A stretch of DNA of 64,000 bases from Massilia frigida (GTDB lineage: Bacteria; Pseudomonadota; Gammaproteobacteria; Burkholderiales; Burkholderiaceae_D). Below the pieces are notes generated by a model. That model was not told where the DNA came from, ran no database searches, and was given only the letters and a program-made list of their open reading frames with translations. Position 1 is the first letter of the stretch; every line of letters begins with the position of its first letter. Positions 44,888-53,448 of this stretch are shown one piece after another. Location of the stretch: assembly GCF_011682175.1 (NCBI RefSeq), contig NZ_WHJG01000016.1, positions 1 through 64,000 of the forward strand, in the 5' to 3' direction. The position numbers were made by a program, and so were the translations under genes.

Positions 44888-46057
44888 TTAAATCTTCAGC
44901 TTGCAATTATGTATGTTCAGGCGCGCAACCACCAGCACGATCATGGCCGTAAACACGGCCCCGCTCAGCAGCGCACGATTGCCTTCGACCAGGGCGGGGC
45001 GCAAGTGCGCCCCGGCCAGGCTGATTACGGCGCCGATCGCGAACGGCAACAGATAGGTGATCAGCGGACTGGTCGCGGCCGGTTCGACCAGGACCGTCCA
45101 GCGGCGCGCCGCGCGCACTTCCACCAGCCAGTACAGCAGGGCGAACAGCGCCACGCACAGTGCGCCGCAGTATAAAGCCCAGGGCGGGGTGGCGCCGATC
45201 TTGGAGATGGGGTACCAGCGGTGCAGCACCCAGGCCGCCGCCGCCAGCGCGGCCGCGAAAACGGCGCCCTGGCGCAAGCGCAGCGCGGCGGCGCGCTGGC
45301 CGTCGAAAAACAGCAGCGCGCACACCAGCCCGGCCAGCACGATGAGGCTGTGGATGGCGTGGCCCGCCAGCGCCGTGCCGGTGCCGCTGCGGGTGCTCAG
45401 CATATACAGGCTCAGGCAGGCCAGCATGGCGCCCAGCAGCAGGGTGCGCTGGCCGCGCGCCAGCTGGTACAGCACGGCGGCGGCCAGATAGGCCCAGCCG
45501 ATCAGGCCGAGAATGCCCCACCATTGCGGCGTCATCATGCTGACCCCGTCGGCGCCGCGCCAGGCCAGGGCCAGCGCCGCCAGCAGCGCCACGCCGGCTG
45601 CGCGCAGGCAGTGGTTGAGCAGGGCGTTGTCGAAGCGGTACACGCCCCACACCAGCAGCACGGCCGCGTAAAGCGCCAGCGACCAGGCTGCGATCGGCAT
45701 GTGCATGGCTTGCTCGCTGTAGCCGGATTCGGCATTGACCATGAACACGCCCATCACGATCAAGGCCAGTGCGCGCCAGGCCGTGTGCCCGAACACCCGC
45801 AGCGCGCCGTCGCCGCGCGCGATGCGGCTGTGCACGCCGAAGGGAATCGACATGCCGACCGCGAACAGGAAGCCGGGAAACACGATATCGGCCAGCCCCA
45901 TGCCGTCAGCCGCGCCATCGGCATGCAGCAGCCAGGCGGGCAGGCCGCGCGCGCCGGCCAGGAAGTTGACGAAAAGCATGAGTACGAAGGTGAGGCCGCG
46001 AAAGGCGTCGAGCGAGACGATGCGTTGCCGGGGCAGGTCGTTGAACGGGACGGGCAT
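44888..46057 (-). CDS. DUF5009 / HGSNAT-like membrane acyltransferase
   Basis: This is a 389-residue polytopic membrane protein with about ten helices. The start 'RIVSLDAFRGLTFVLMLFVN' and the following 'GMGLADIVFPGFLFAVGMSI' are signatures of the heparan-alpha-glucosaminide N-acetyltransferase-related DUF5009/COG4299 family. Such proteins are thought to acetylate amino sugars across a membrane. Co-transcription with a chitinase fits handling of glucosamine or chito-oligosaccharides, but this is inference. It is the first gene of the operon that runs on to chitinase, KefF and KefB/C. Confidence 0.82.
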   Translation of the reverse strand: MPVPFNDLPRQRIVSLDAFRGLTFVLMLFVNFLAGARGLPAWLLHADGAADGMGLADIVFPGFLFAVGMSIPFGVHSRIARGDGALRVFGHTAWRALALIVMGVFMVNAESGYSEQAMHMPIAAWSLALYAAVLLVWGVYRFDNALLNHCLRAAGVALLAALALAWRGADGVSMMTPQWWGILGLIGWAYLAAAVLYQLARGQRTLLLGAMLACLSLYMLSTRSGTGTALAGHAIHSLIVLAGLVCALLFFDGQRAAALRLRQGAVFAAALAAAAWVLHRWYPISKIGATPPWALYCGALCVALFALLYWLVEVRAARRWTVLVEPAATSPLITYLLPFAIGAVISLAGAHLRPALVEGNRALLSGAVFTAMIVLVVARLNIHNCKLKI

Positions 46058-46267
46058 GGGCGCTGGGAGTAGGTTGTCGAATCCGCCAGTCGGGGGAGCT
46101 GTCCGGAAGACAAGATTATATCACCGGCCATGTCGGCATTCTTTACAGCCGCGTCGGGAGAAACCGTTAGTGTTGCGCTAAGTCGCTGAAAAGATGGACT
46201 ACTTGTTGTGGGTACGCATATTGCTTGATGCCGGTATGGTTTTTTTCATAATAAATATGGAGAACAT

Positions 46268-46879
46268 ATGATAGGCAAAATGACTACGGCGGCTTGCCTG
46301 GCGCTGACCCTGGCCGGCGCGGCCCAGGCCGGCGTGATCGGCGCCGGCGGCTTTTCCGCCCCGACCGTGATCGATTTCGAGAATGCCGTCGCCGGCCCCA
46401 TCGACAGCCAGTACGCGGCGCTGGGCGTGAGCTTCGTCAATTTCAACCTGGACCTGTTTGCCACCTCGCCGGCGCCGCCGAGCCGGGTGGCGCTCAAGTA
46501 CGTCGATGGCTCGCCCAACATCGACGGCAGCATCCTGTTTTCCTCGGTGATCACCCGGCTGGGCGCGGACGCGAGCACCAATCCGGAAGATGACACGTTC
46601 ATCGATGCTTATCTCGGCAATACCCTGGTCGGCAGTGCCTTCTTCGATACCGGCGGCGACGGCGACGACGGGTCCTTCATCGGCGTCGAATTCCTGTCCG
46701 GCTTTGACCGCGTGGTGTTCCGTACCTTGCCGGTCGTCAACGGCGCGCTGGCGCTCGACAACCTGCGCTTTGAAAACGTGGTGCCGCCTACCCCGGTGCC
46801 GGAACCGGGCAGCCTGACCCTGGCCCTGGCCGGATCGGCGCTGCTGGGACTGGTACTGGCGCGCCGCCGCGCGCGCTGA
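46268..46879 (+). CDS. PEP-CTERM sorting domain protein
   Basis: This is a 203-residue exported protein. The signal peptide (MTTAACLALTLAGAAQAGVI) leads to a beta-sandwich-like domain of the kind common in PEP-CTERM proteins (VIDFENAVAGPIDSQYAALG; FDTGGDGDDGSFIGVEFLSG; ALALDNLRFENV). The tail is VPEPGSLTLALAGSALLGLV-LARRRAR. GGAGA lies five bases before the ATG. It is the third such gene in the window; all three are isolated from each other. Confidence 0.85.
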   Translation: MIGKMTTAACLALTLAGAAQAGVIGAGGFSAPTVIDFENAVAGPIDSQYAALGVSFVNFNLDLFATSPAPPSRVALKYVDGSPNIDGSILFSSVITRLGADASTNPEDDTFIDAYLGNTLVGSAFFDTGGDGDDGSFIGVEFLSGFDRVVFRTLPVVNGALALDNLRFENVVPPTPVPEPGSLTLALAGSALLGLVLARRRAR

Positions 46880-46902
46880 AAAGAGCGCCGCCGGGCGCCG
46901 GC

Positions 46903-47330
46903 CTATGGCGTCCGGTTGGCGTCGATGGCCGCTTCCAGTTAGCGCAGCACGATCGCCGGCGCATCCGCATCCATGCGCGGAAAATTGCCTTCCACATCGG
47001 GATCGAGGTCGGTCATGCCATCCGGGCCGAAGGTGAAGGCGCCCAGCACGACTTGTGCCGGCTCGCCGTAGGTGCAATGGCAATACATGCACACCACGCG
47101 CGCGCGTGGACGGCGGTCGGCCCCGCAAATGGGCAGCATCTGGAATTTGATGCGCACGCCGTTGAAGGTGGCTTCGATGCTGTCGTGGTCGAACTGGTCA
47201 GGCACCGAAATCGCGCGCAGCGCGCCCATCTCCTGGCATACCGCGTGCGCCCCGGTCAGCGAGCAGAACGCCTGGCGCAGGCGCGGGTTTCCATCTGCTG
47301 GAATTGGCTGCTTTGTTCACGCTCGGTCAT
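46903..47330 (-). pseudogene. broken hypothetical gene (frameshift plus TAA)
   Basis: A start (ATG 47330, GGGAG upstream) opens MTEREQSSQFQQMETR. An apparent two-base insertion (an extra GC near 47280) then shifts the frame. The continuation in another frame reads RLRQAFCSLTGAHAVCQEMG, then VVCMYCHCTYGEPAQVVLGA and DADAPAIVLR before TAA at 46939. Beyond the TAA the same frame gives LEAAIDANRTP and TAG at 46903, which may be the original C-terminus. The cysteine cluster CMYCHC suggests metal binding. The family is unknown to me. Confidence 0.6.
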
Positions 47331-47413
47331 GATGGGCTCCCTAGGCCGGACCGCCAGAAAGACAGGCCGGCACGCACCCCATCATACGCGCATGCCGCGC
47401 GCAGCCGTGTTTG

Positions 47414-48289
47414 CTACGCGGGCAGGGCGGCAGCCAGCGGGATGGCCCCGGACGGCTGGGCAAAACGCGTGCTCAGGAAGGCGGCGATGCGCTCCTGGGT
47501 CGTTTCCAGGTAGGGAATGTTCATGTGGTCCGAATCGGGCACGGTTTCGTCCAGGTGCAGCTGGCCCAGCTGGGCCACCAGCAGGTCGGTGTGCGAATGC
47601 GGCACGATATCGTCGAACGCGGCGCGCAGCACGTAGGTGGGCGCGGTCAGCGCGGAGGCGTACTTGACCGACTCGAAACGGTGGCGCAGCACATACTCGA
47701 CCGGCACCGCGCGGAATTTGCGCTTGGCGATGGCCAAGATCGAATCGTAGGGCGTGATCAGCACCAGCGAATGGACCGGGCGCTCCAGCGCCACCTGCAC
47801 CGCCACCCCGGAGCCCAGGCTGCGCCCGACCACCGCCACCCGCTCCGGGTCGACGTGGGCGCGCTCGGCCAGCCAGTCGAACAGCAGGCGGCCATCCTCG
47901 ACCATATGGGCTTCGGCCGGTTCGCCGTGCGAATTGCCGTAACCGCGATAATTGATGGCCAGCACCGCCATGCCGGGAAACAGCTTGCCGGCGTCGCGCA
48001 CCACCCAGGACACTTCTTCCGAGCGTCCGCCAAAATACACCACGGCCGGGTGCGGACCCGGAATCTGGGGCGTCATCAGCCAGCCCGACAGCTTGGTGCC
48101 GTCGCGCGCGCGCAGCACGATGGCGCGGGTGCGGTGGCCGCTGCTGCGCGGATTGTCGACTTCGCGCTTGACGGTCGGGTTGAAAACCAGCCGGCGCTGG
48201 CTGGCCGCAATGGCTGCCGTCACGCCCACCCACAGCACGCTGACGATGCCGGCCATGCCGGCGACTTTTCTGGAATTGTTCATAGGCAT
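47414..48289 (-). CDS. alpha/beta hydrolase with N-terminal membrane anchor
   Basis: This is a 291-residue serine hydrolase. One hydrophobic segment (VAGMAGIVSVLWVGVTAAIA) near the N-terminus anchors or exports it. The hydrolase core follows: HPAVVYFGGRSEEVSWVVRD, MAVLAINYRGYGNSHGEPAE, the nucleophile elbow VAVVGRSLGSG (Ser in GRSLG), DDIVPHSHTD and the late histidine in DSDHMNIPYL. This pattern matches the FrsA/BEM46-like group of esterase- or lipase-like proteins. The substrate is unknown. ATG 48289 and ATG 48283 are both possible starts. Confidence 0.82.
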   Translation of the reverse strand: MPMNNSRKVAGMAGIVSVLWVGVTAAIAASQRRLVFNPTVKREVDNPRSSGHRTRAIVLRARDGTKLSGWLMTPQIPGPHPAVVYFGGRSEEVSWVVRDAGKLFPGMAVLAINYRGYGNSHGEPAEAHMVEDGRLLFDWLAERAHVDPERVAVVGRSLGSGVAVQVALERPVHSLVLITPYDSILAIAKRKFRAVPVEYVLRHRFESVKYASALTAPTYVLRAAFDDIVPHSHTDLLVAQLGQLHLDETVPDSDHMNIPYLETTQERIAAFLSTRFAQPSGAIPLAAALPA

Positions 48290-48450
48290 CAGTTTAACCG
48301 GGTTCCGGCGCCGGCGCGACGCAGCGGCACCTCCATCAAGCCCAGCGGTACGATCTCATCAATACGCGTGGCTGGAATACAACGATCGGAGCCGATGGCT
48401 AGGGGCTTTTTCCTGTGGTAACCTTTACCAGTCCGCACCCAGGCTTTCCA

Positions 48451-51400
48451 ATGAAAAAATTCGTCTTTTCGGCCGAGCAAACCGCCGGCCTGTTCGTCGG
48501 CCTGCTGGGCACGCTTGTGGCGATGCGCTGGATTACCGGCAGCAAGACGATCGCCACCCTGATCCCGGGGTCGGCCCAGATGGGCATCAACAGCGCGCTC
48601 CTGTTCATCGCCGCCGGCGTGTGCTGCTGCCTGGTGCTGCCGCGCGCGCGCCCCAAAGCCTGGCACATGCCGCTCTGGCACGCCTGTGCGCTGCTGCTGC
48701 TGGTGCTGCCGGCGCTGGTGCTGGTCGAAAATATCAGCGGCCTGGACCTGGGCATCGACTTCGTGCGCGTACCCACCGCGCCCACCGCCAGCAACCCCCA
48801 TCCGGGACGCATGGCGCCGAATACCTGTCTCGGCTTCCTGCTGGCCGGGATCGCCCTGCGCCTGGTGCGGCTGGCGCGCCGCAGCCGGCGCCAGGCCAGC
48901 CTGCTCACCTGCTGTGCGGCCGGCGTGACCGGGATCGGCCTGGCGGCCCCGGCCGGCTACTTCCTCAAGCTCGAAGTGCTGTACCGCATGGCGGCCTACA
49001 ATGCCATGGTCACCCCGACCGCGGTCGGCATGAGCGTGCTCGGGCTGGGCCTGTGGTCGCTGCGCAACACCGTCGCCGTGCGCGGCGCCATTCCCGACAA
49101 TGAAAAACGCATCACCGCGCGCGCCATCGCGGTGGTGGCGCTGGTGGCCGTGAGCGCCGGCGCGGCCGGTTTCGCCGCCATGCGCGACAGCTACGAAGAA
49201 TCGATCGCCGACAATATGCGCCTGGCGGCCGTGAGCAGCGCCGCCACCGTCGGCAACTCGCTCGAAACGAGCTTGTGGTTCCCGCGCACCATCGCCAACC
49301 GGCCTTCGGTGAAGGGGCCGGTGGCGCGCCTGGCCGCCGGCGGCGACGATCCGGCCACGCGCGCCGCCCTGCTGCAGGCGGCCGAAAGCTACATGAACGC
49401 CGGCATCAGCGCGCTGCGCTTCGAGAGCCTCGATGGCCGGGTGCTGGCCGCCAGCGGCGCGTTCGCCGAGCCGGGGGCGGGCGCGGTGCAGCCGCTGGCC
49501 GCCAGCGGCCAGCGCGCGCGCCTGCTGTGGCGCGGCCGCTACGTGCTGGCCACCGAGAACCAGGTGCGCGACGGCGGGCGCGTGATCGGACGCATGCTGG
49601 CGGAACAGCAACTGCCGATCATCGACCGCCTGCTGGCCGGCATCCGCGCCGACAGCCCCTCGTCGGATGTGCTGCTGTGCAGCCTGGACGGCAAGGATGC
49701 GCTGTGCGCGCCGACCCGCTTTTATCCCAGCACCTTCCGCATTCCCATGTTCAAGCCGGATGGCAAGGTCAACCTGCCGATCAACGAAGCGTTGCTGGGG
49801 CGCACCGGGGTGACGGTCACGCGCGACCTGCGCGGCGTGGCCGTGTTTGCCGCCTACACCCCGATCCGCGAGTTCGGCCTGGGCGTGGTGGTCAAGAACA
49901 ATCTCGACACCGTCTACCTGCCGCTGCGCAACAAGGCCAACACCCTGATGCTGATGCTGGTGGCCCTGATCGGCGTCGGCACCTCGATGCTGCTGATCCA
50001 GGTGCGCCCGCTGCTGGCCCAGCTGGTGCGCGAGCAGCGCCGCATCAAGGTGATCCTGGAGAACTCGAACGATGCCTTCATCGCACTCGGGGTCGATGGC
50101 TGCATCACCGACTGGAATACCGAGGCCGAGCGCACCTTCGGCTGGAGCGCGGCCGAAGCGATCGGGCGGCGCCTGTCGGAACTGATCATCCCGCCGGCCC
50201 AGCGCGCGGCCCACGAAGCGGGCTTCCTGCAATTTACCCGCAGCGGCACCGGCCCGGTCATCAACAACCGGATCGAAGTGGTCGCCCTGTGCCGCGACGG
50301 GCGCGAAATCCCGATCGAGATGTCGGTGGCCGCCTTCCACGTCGCCGACGGCTACGTGGCCAACGCCTTCGTGCGCGACATCAGCGAGCGGCGCCGCCTG
50401 GCCGGCGAGATCGCGGCGCGCGCCACCGAACTCGAACTCGAGCGCGACCGCGCCCAGGCGGCCAGCCGCGCCAAGGGCGAATTCGTGGCCAACATGAGCC
50501 ACGAACTGCGCACCCCGATGAACGCGGTGCTCGGCATGACCTACCTGCTGGGACACACCGACCTGAAAGCCGAGCAGCGCAAATACCTCGACATGATCAG
50601 GAGTTCGGGCCAGTCGCTGATGGGGATCATGAACGACATCCTCGACTTTTCCAAGATCGAGGGCGGGCGCATGGAACTGGCCGAGGCGCGCTTCGACCTG
50701 GACGAAGTGCTGGCGGCGGTGGCCGACATCATGAGCGTGTCGGCCGGCGACAAGGACCTGGACCTGGCGATCGGGGTCGAGCCGGACGTGCCGCGCACGC
50801 TGGTGGGCGACGCACTGCGCCTGCAGCAAGTGCTGGTCAACCTGGCCGGCAACGCCATCAAGTTCACCGAGCACGGCGAAGTGAGCGTGCTGGTGGACGT
50901 GGCGGCGCGCGAGGACGACGGGATCGTGCTGCGCATCCGCGTGCGCGACACCGGGATCGGCATGGATGAAGCGCAGCAGGCGCGCCTGTTTACGCCGTTC
51001 ACCCAGGGCGATTCGTCGACCACGCGGCGCTTCGGCGGCACCGGCCTGGGGCTGACCATTTCCAAGCACCTGACCGACATGATGAAAGGGACCATCGAAC
51101 TCGATAGCGCGCCGGGACGCGGCAGCGAATTCGTGGTCAGCCTGCCGCTGCGGGTGGCGCCCGAGCAGGACGGGGCGGGCGCCCCGGACGCGCCGCTGGG
51201 CAGCCTGCGCCTGCTGGTGGTGGACGACAACGCCACCAGCCGCGACTACCTGTCCAAGACCATCGCCGGCTGGCGCTGGGAAGCCGAGGTGGCCGGGTCG
51301 GGCGCCGAGGCGCTCGAGATGGTGGCGCGCGCCGCCGCCGTGCAGCGCCACTACGACGTGGTGCTGCTGGACTGGCAGATGCCGGACATGAATGGCGCGG

Positions 51401-52482
51401 CCACCATGCGCGCGCTGCGCGAACGCATGCCGGCCGCGCGCTTGCCGATCGCCCTGATGGTCAACGCCTACGGGCGCGGCAAGCTGATGGAAAGCGACGC
51501 CGCCGGCCAGGCCGACGCCATCCTGAGCAAACCGGTGACCGGTTCCAGCCTGTTCGACACCATGCACGAAGTGCTGGTGCTGCGCGCCCAGGCCGGGGCC
51601 CGTCCGGCCGGCGCGCTGGCGGCCCTCAATGGCGCCGCCAGCACGGTGCGCCTCGATGGGGTGCGCCTGCTGCTGGCCGAAGACAATGAACTGAACCAGG
51701 TGGTGGCGCGCGGGATCCTGGAGAGCGTGGGCGCGCGCCTCGACATCGTCGGCAATGGCCAGCTGGCGCTGGCGCGGCTGGCCGCCAATCCGGGCGCCTA
51801 CGACCTGGTGCTGATGGATATCCAGATGCCGGTGATGGACGGCTACGCGGCCGCGCGCCGCATCCGCGCCGGCCTGCGCCTGAGCTTGCCGGTGCTGGCG
51901 CTGACCGCCGGCGTGACCGAATCGGAGCGGCGCGCCTGCGCCGACGCCGGCATGAACGATGTCATCGCCAAGCCGATCGAGGTCGGCGAGATGCTCTCGA
52001 CCATTGTGCGCCACCTGCCGGGATTGGAGCGTGCGCGGGCGCCGGCGCCGGCCGGCGTGGCTGCCGCTGCTGGCACGCCGGCCCTGCCGGTGCTGCGCCT
52101 GGGACCCCTGATCGACATCGCCAGGGGCAATCCGGAGCACCTGGCGGCGGTCGCCAACCTGGTACGGCGCGTAGTGGGCGAAGGCCACCAGCAGTTCGAC
52201 CAGGCGCGGGTGCACTGGGACGGCGGGCGCGACCTTGAGGCCGCCATGGTGCTGCATTCGCTGCGCGGCGGGATCGGCAGCGTGGGCGCCAAGCGCTTCG
52301 CGGCCGCCTCGCTGGAGCTGGAACAGTCGCTCAAGGGCGAGCCGGCCGGCGACACCGCGGCCCTGTTCCTGCGCGCCGCGCGTGAACTCGACGCGGCGGT
52401 GGACGCGGCGCGCGAGTGGCTGGCGCAGCAGGAAGGCGCCAGCGCTAGTGCGACATCAGTACCGGCGCCGTCATCGACTTGA
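48451..52482 (+). CDS. large hybrid sensor histidine kinase (PAS-HisKA-HATPase-REC-REC-HPt)
   Basis: This is a 1,343-residue membrane phosphorelay kinase. Residues ~8-210 hold about six hydrophobic helices. A periplasmic sensor region of about 270 residues follows and ends in a further helix (~500-520, LMLMLVALIGVGTSMLLI). After that come a PAS domain (~530-650), HisKA with the phospho-accepting His684 in NMSHELRTPMN, HATPase with DTGIGM and GGTGLGL, two receiver domains with Asp974 (LLDWQMPDM) and Asp1123 (LMDIQMPVMD), and an HPt domain with His1269 (LHSLRGGIG). All relay residues are intact. The output regulator is not in the window. The gene overlaps the convergent uspA gene by 38 bases. 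Confidence 0.9.
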   Translation: MKKFVFSAEQTAGLFVGLLGTLVAMRWITGSKTIATLIPGSAQMGINSALLFIAAGVCCCLVLPRARPKAWHMPLWHACALLLLVLPALVLVENISGLDLGIDFVRVPTAPTASNPHPGRMAPNTCLGFLLAGIALRLVRLARRSRRQASLLTCCAAGVTGIGLAAPAGYFLKLEVLYRMAAYNAMVTPTAVGMSVLGLGLWSLRNTVAVRGAIPDNEKRITARAIAVVALVAVSAGAAGFAAMRDSYEESIADNMRLAAVSSAATVGNSLETSLWFPRTIANRPSVKGPVARLAAGGDDPATRAALLQAAESYMNAGISALRFESLDGRVLAASGAFAEPGAGAVQPLAASGQRARLLWRGRYVLATENQVRDGGRVIGRMLAEQQLPIIDRLLAGIRADSPSSDVLLCSLDGKDALCAPTRFYPSTFRIPMFKPDGKVNLPINEALLGRTGVTVTRDLRGVAVFAAYTPIREFGLGVVVKNNLDTVYLPLRNKANTLMLMLVALIGVGTSMLLIQVRPLLAQLVREQRRIKVILENSNDAFIALGVDGCITDWNTEAERTFGWSAAEAIGRRLSELIIPPAQRAAHEAGFLQFTRSGTGPVINNRIEVVALCRDGREIPIEMSVAAFHVADGYVANAFVRDISERRRLAGEIAARATELELERDRAQAASRAKGEFVANMSHELRTPMNAVLGMTYLLGHTDLKAEQRKYLDMIRSSGQSLMGIMNDILDFSKIEGGRMELAEARFDLDEVLAAVADIMSVSAGDKDLDLAIGVEPDVPRTLVGDALRLQQVLVNLAGNAIKFTEHGEVSVLVDVAAREDDGIVLRIRVRDTGIGMDEAQQARLFTPFTQGDSSTTRRFGGTGLGLTISKHLTDMMKGTIELDSAPGRGSEFVVSLPLRVAPEQDGAGAPDAPLGSLRLLVVDDNATSRDYLSKTIAGWRWEAEVAGSGAEALEMVARAAAVQRHYDVVLLDWQMPDMNGAATMRALRERMPAARLPIALMVNAYGRGKLMESDAAGQADAILSKPVTGSSLFDTMHEVLVLRAQAGARPAGALAALNGAASTVRLDGVRLLLAEDNELNQVVARGILESVGARLDIVGNGQLALARLAANPGAYDLVLMDIQMPVMDGYAAARRIRAGLRLSLPVLALTAGVTESERRACADAGMNDVIAKPIEVGEMLSTIVRHLPGLERARAPAPAGVAAAAGTPALPVLRLGPLIDIARGNPEHLAAVANLVRRVVGEGHQQFDQARVHWDGGRDLEAAMVLHSLRGGIGSVGAKRFAAASLELEQSLKGEPAGDTAALFLRAARELDAAVDAAREWLAQQEGASASATSVPAPSST

Positions 52483-53275
52483 GGATGGTGGCCGTCACCC
52501 CGCCCAGCAGCAGTTCGCGCACGCGCGCATGGCCGTAGCAGCCCATGACGATCAGGTTGGCGTCGACATCGGCCGCCAGCGACAGCAGGGCTTCGCCGAC
52601 ATCGATGCTGGTGTGCTGGGCCATGACCTCGGCATTGATGCCGTGGCGCGCCAGGTACAGGGCGATGTCGGCGCCCGGCTGCTGGCCGTGCGCGTCGTCC
52701 GGATTGAATACCGCCACCGTGACCCGGCGCGCGCGCTTGAGCAGGGGCAGGGCGTTGGCCAGCGCGCGCGTGGCGGCGGTGCTGGCATCCCACGCCACCA
52801 GCGCTTCGCTGCCGATGACGGGAAACTGGCCGACATGCGGCACCACCAGCACCGGGCGCGCGCTGGCCAGCATGACGTATTCGGGCAGGCCGGGCGTCAT
52901 GCGCGCGACCGGATCGTCCGGGTCGGACTGGCTCAGGACCACCAGGTCGGCATAGCGCGCCTGCAGCGCCAGCGCGGCGCCGGGTTCGTCGTCGACCAGG
53001 CGCCGCTCGAACGAGCGTACGGCGGCGCCGGCGGCGGCCCGCTCGAACTGGTCGAGGGCGGCGTTGGCGCGCCGGTTCAATTCTTCCATGTGGCTGGCCA
53101 GCACCGTCTGCATCAGGTCCGTGCCGCCATCCTGGTAGATATAGCGCGACACGCCGCTCATGGCCGCGCCCACCAGATGGGCGTTGCAGTCCGCCGCCAC
53201 GGTGGTGGCGGCGCGCAGGCGCGCTTCGGCGTGGCGCGAATGATCGGCGTGGACGAGGATGGTCTTGTACGGCAT
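52445..53275 (-). CDS. universal stress protein with two Usp domains
   Basis: This is a 276-residue tandem UspA protein. The first domain (~1-145) begins MPYKTILVHADHSRHAEARL. The second (~150-276) has the ATP-binding loop IVMGCYGHARVRELLLGGVT (G-x2-G-x9-G). Tandem Usp proteins respond to stress and low oxygen in many bacteria. ATG 53275 has ACAGGAG upstream. It is divergent from the Pat-type gene, and an FNR/ANR-type site lies in the 173-base gap between them. That site is well placed for the other gene but about 95 bases upstream of this start, so control of uspA is less certain. It ends with TAG. Confidence 0.88.
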   Translation of the reverse strand: MPYKTILVHADHSRHAEARLRAATTVAADCNAHLVGAAMSGVSRYIYQDGGTDLMQTVLASHMEELNRRANAALDQFERAAAGAAVRSFERRLVDDEPGAALALQARYADLVVLSQSDPDDPVARMTPGLPEYVMLASARPVLVVPHVGQFPVIGSEALVAWDASTAATRALANALPLLKRARRVTVAVFNPDDAHGQQPGADIALYLARHGINAEVMAQHTSIDVGEALLSLAADVDANLIVMGCYGHARVRELLLGGVTATILKSMTAPVLMSH

Positions 53276-53369
53276 GGCGGCTCCTGTTGGCTTGGATACT
53301 CCAGCGTAGGCCCTGCCACGGCGTCCGTCCAGCGTTGTCCGGCCTGCGCAAACCTTTGTTTTGTTTAAT

Positions 53370-53411
53370 TTGATGCACATCAAGCGCGGCTGCGGCAGGG
53401 CCGTCTACGCT
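53370..53411 (+). promoter_or_regulatory. FNR/ANR-type class II promoter of the Pat-type gene
   Basis: TTGATGCACATCAA (53370-53383) is a perfect FNR-type palindrome, TTGAT-N4-ATCAA. A -10-like TACGCT lies at 53406-53411. Transcription would start near 53418, placing the site centre at -41.5, the standard class II activator position. Confidence 0.75.
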
Positions 53412-53448
53412 GTGCGCCCATCGCCAGGCACAATCAAAAGGGATCACC

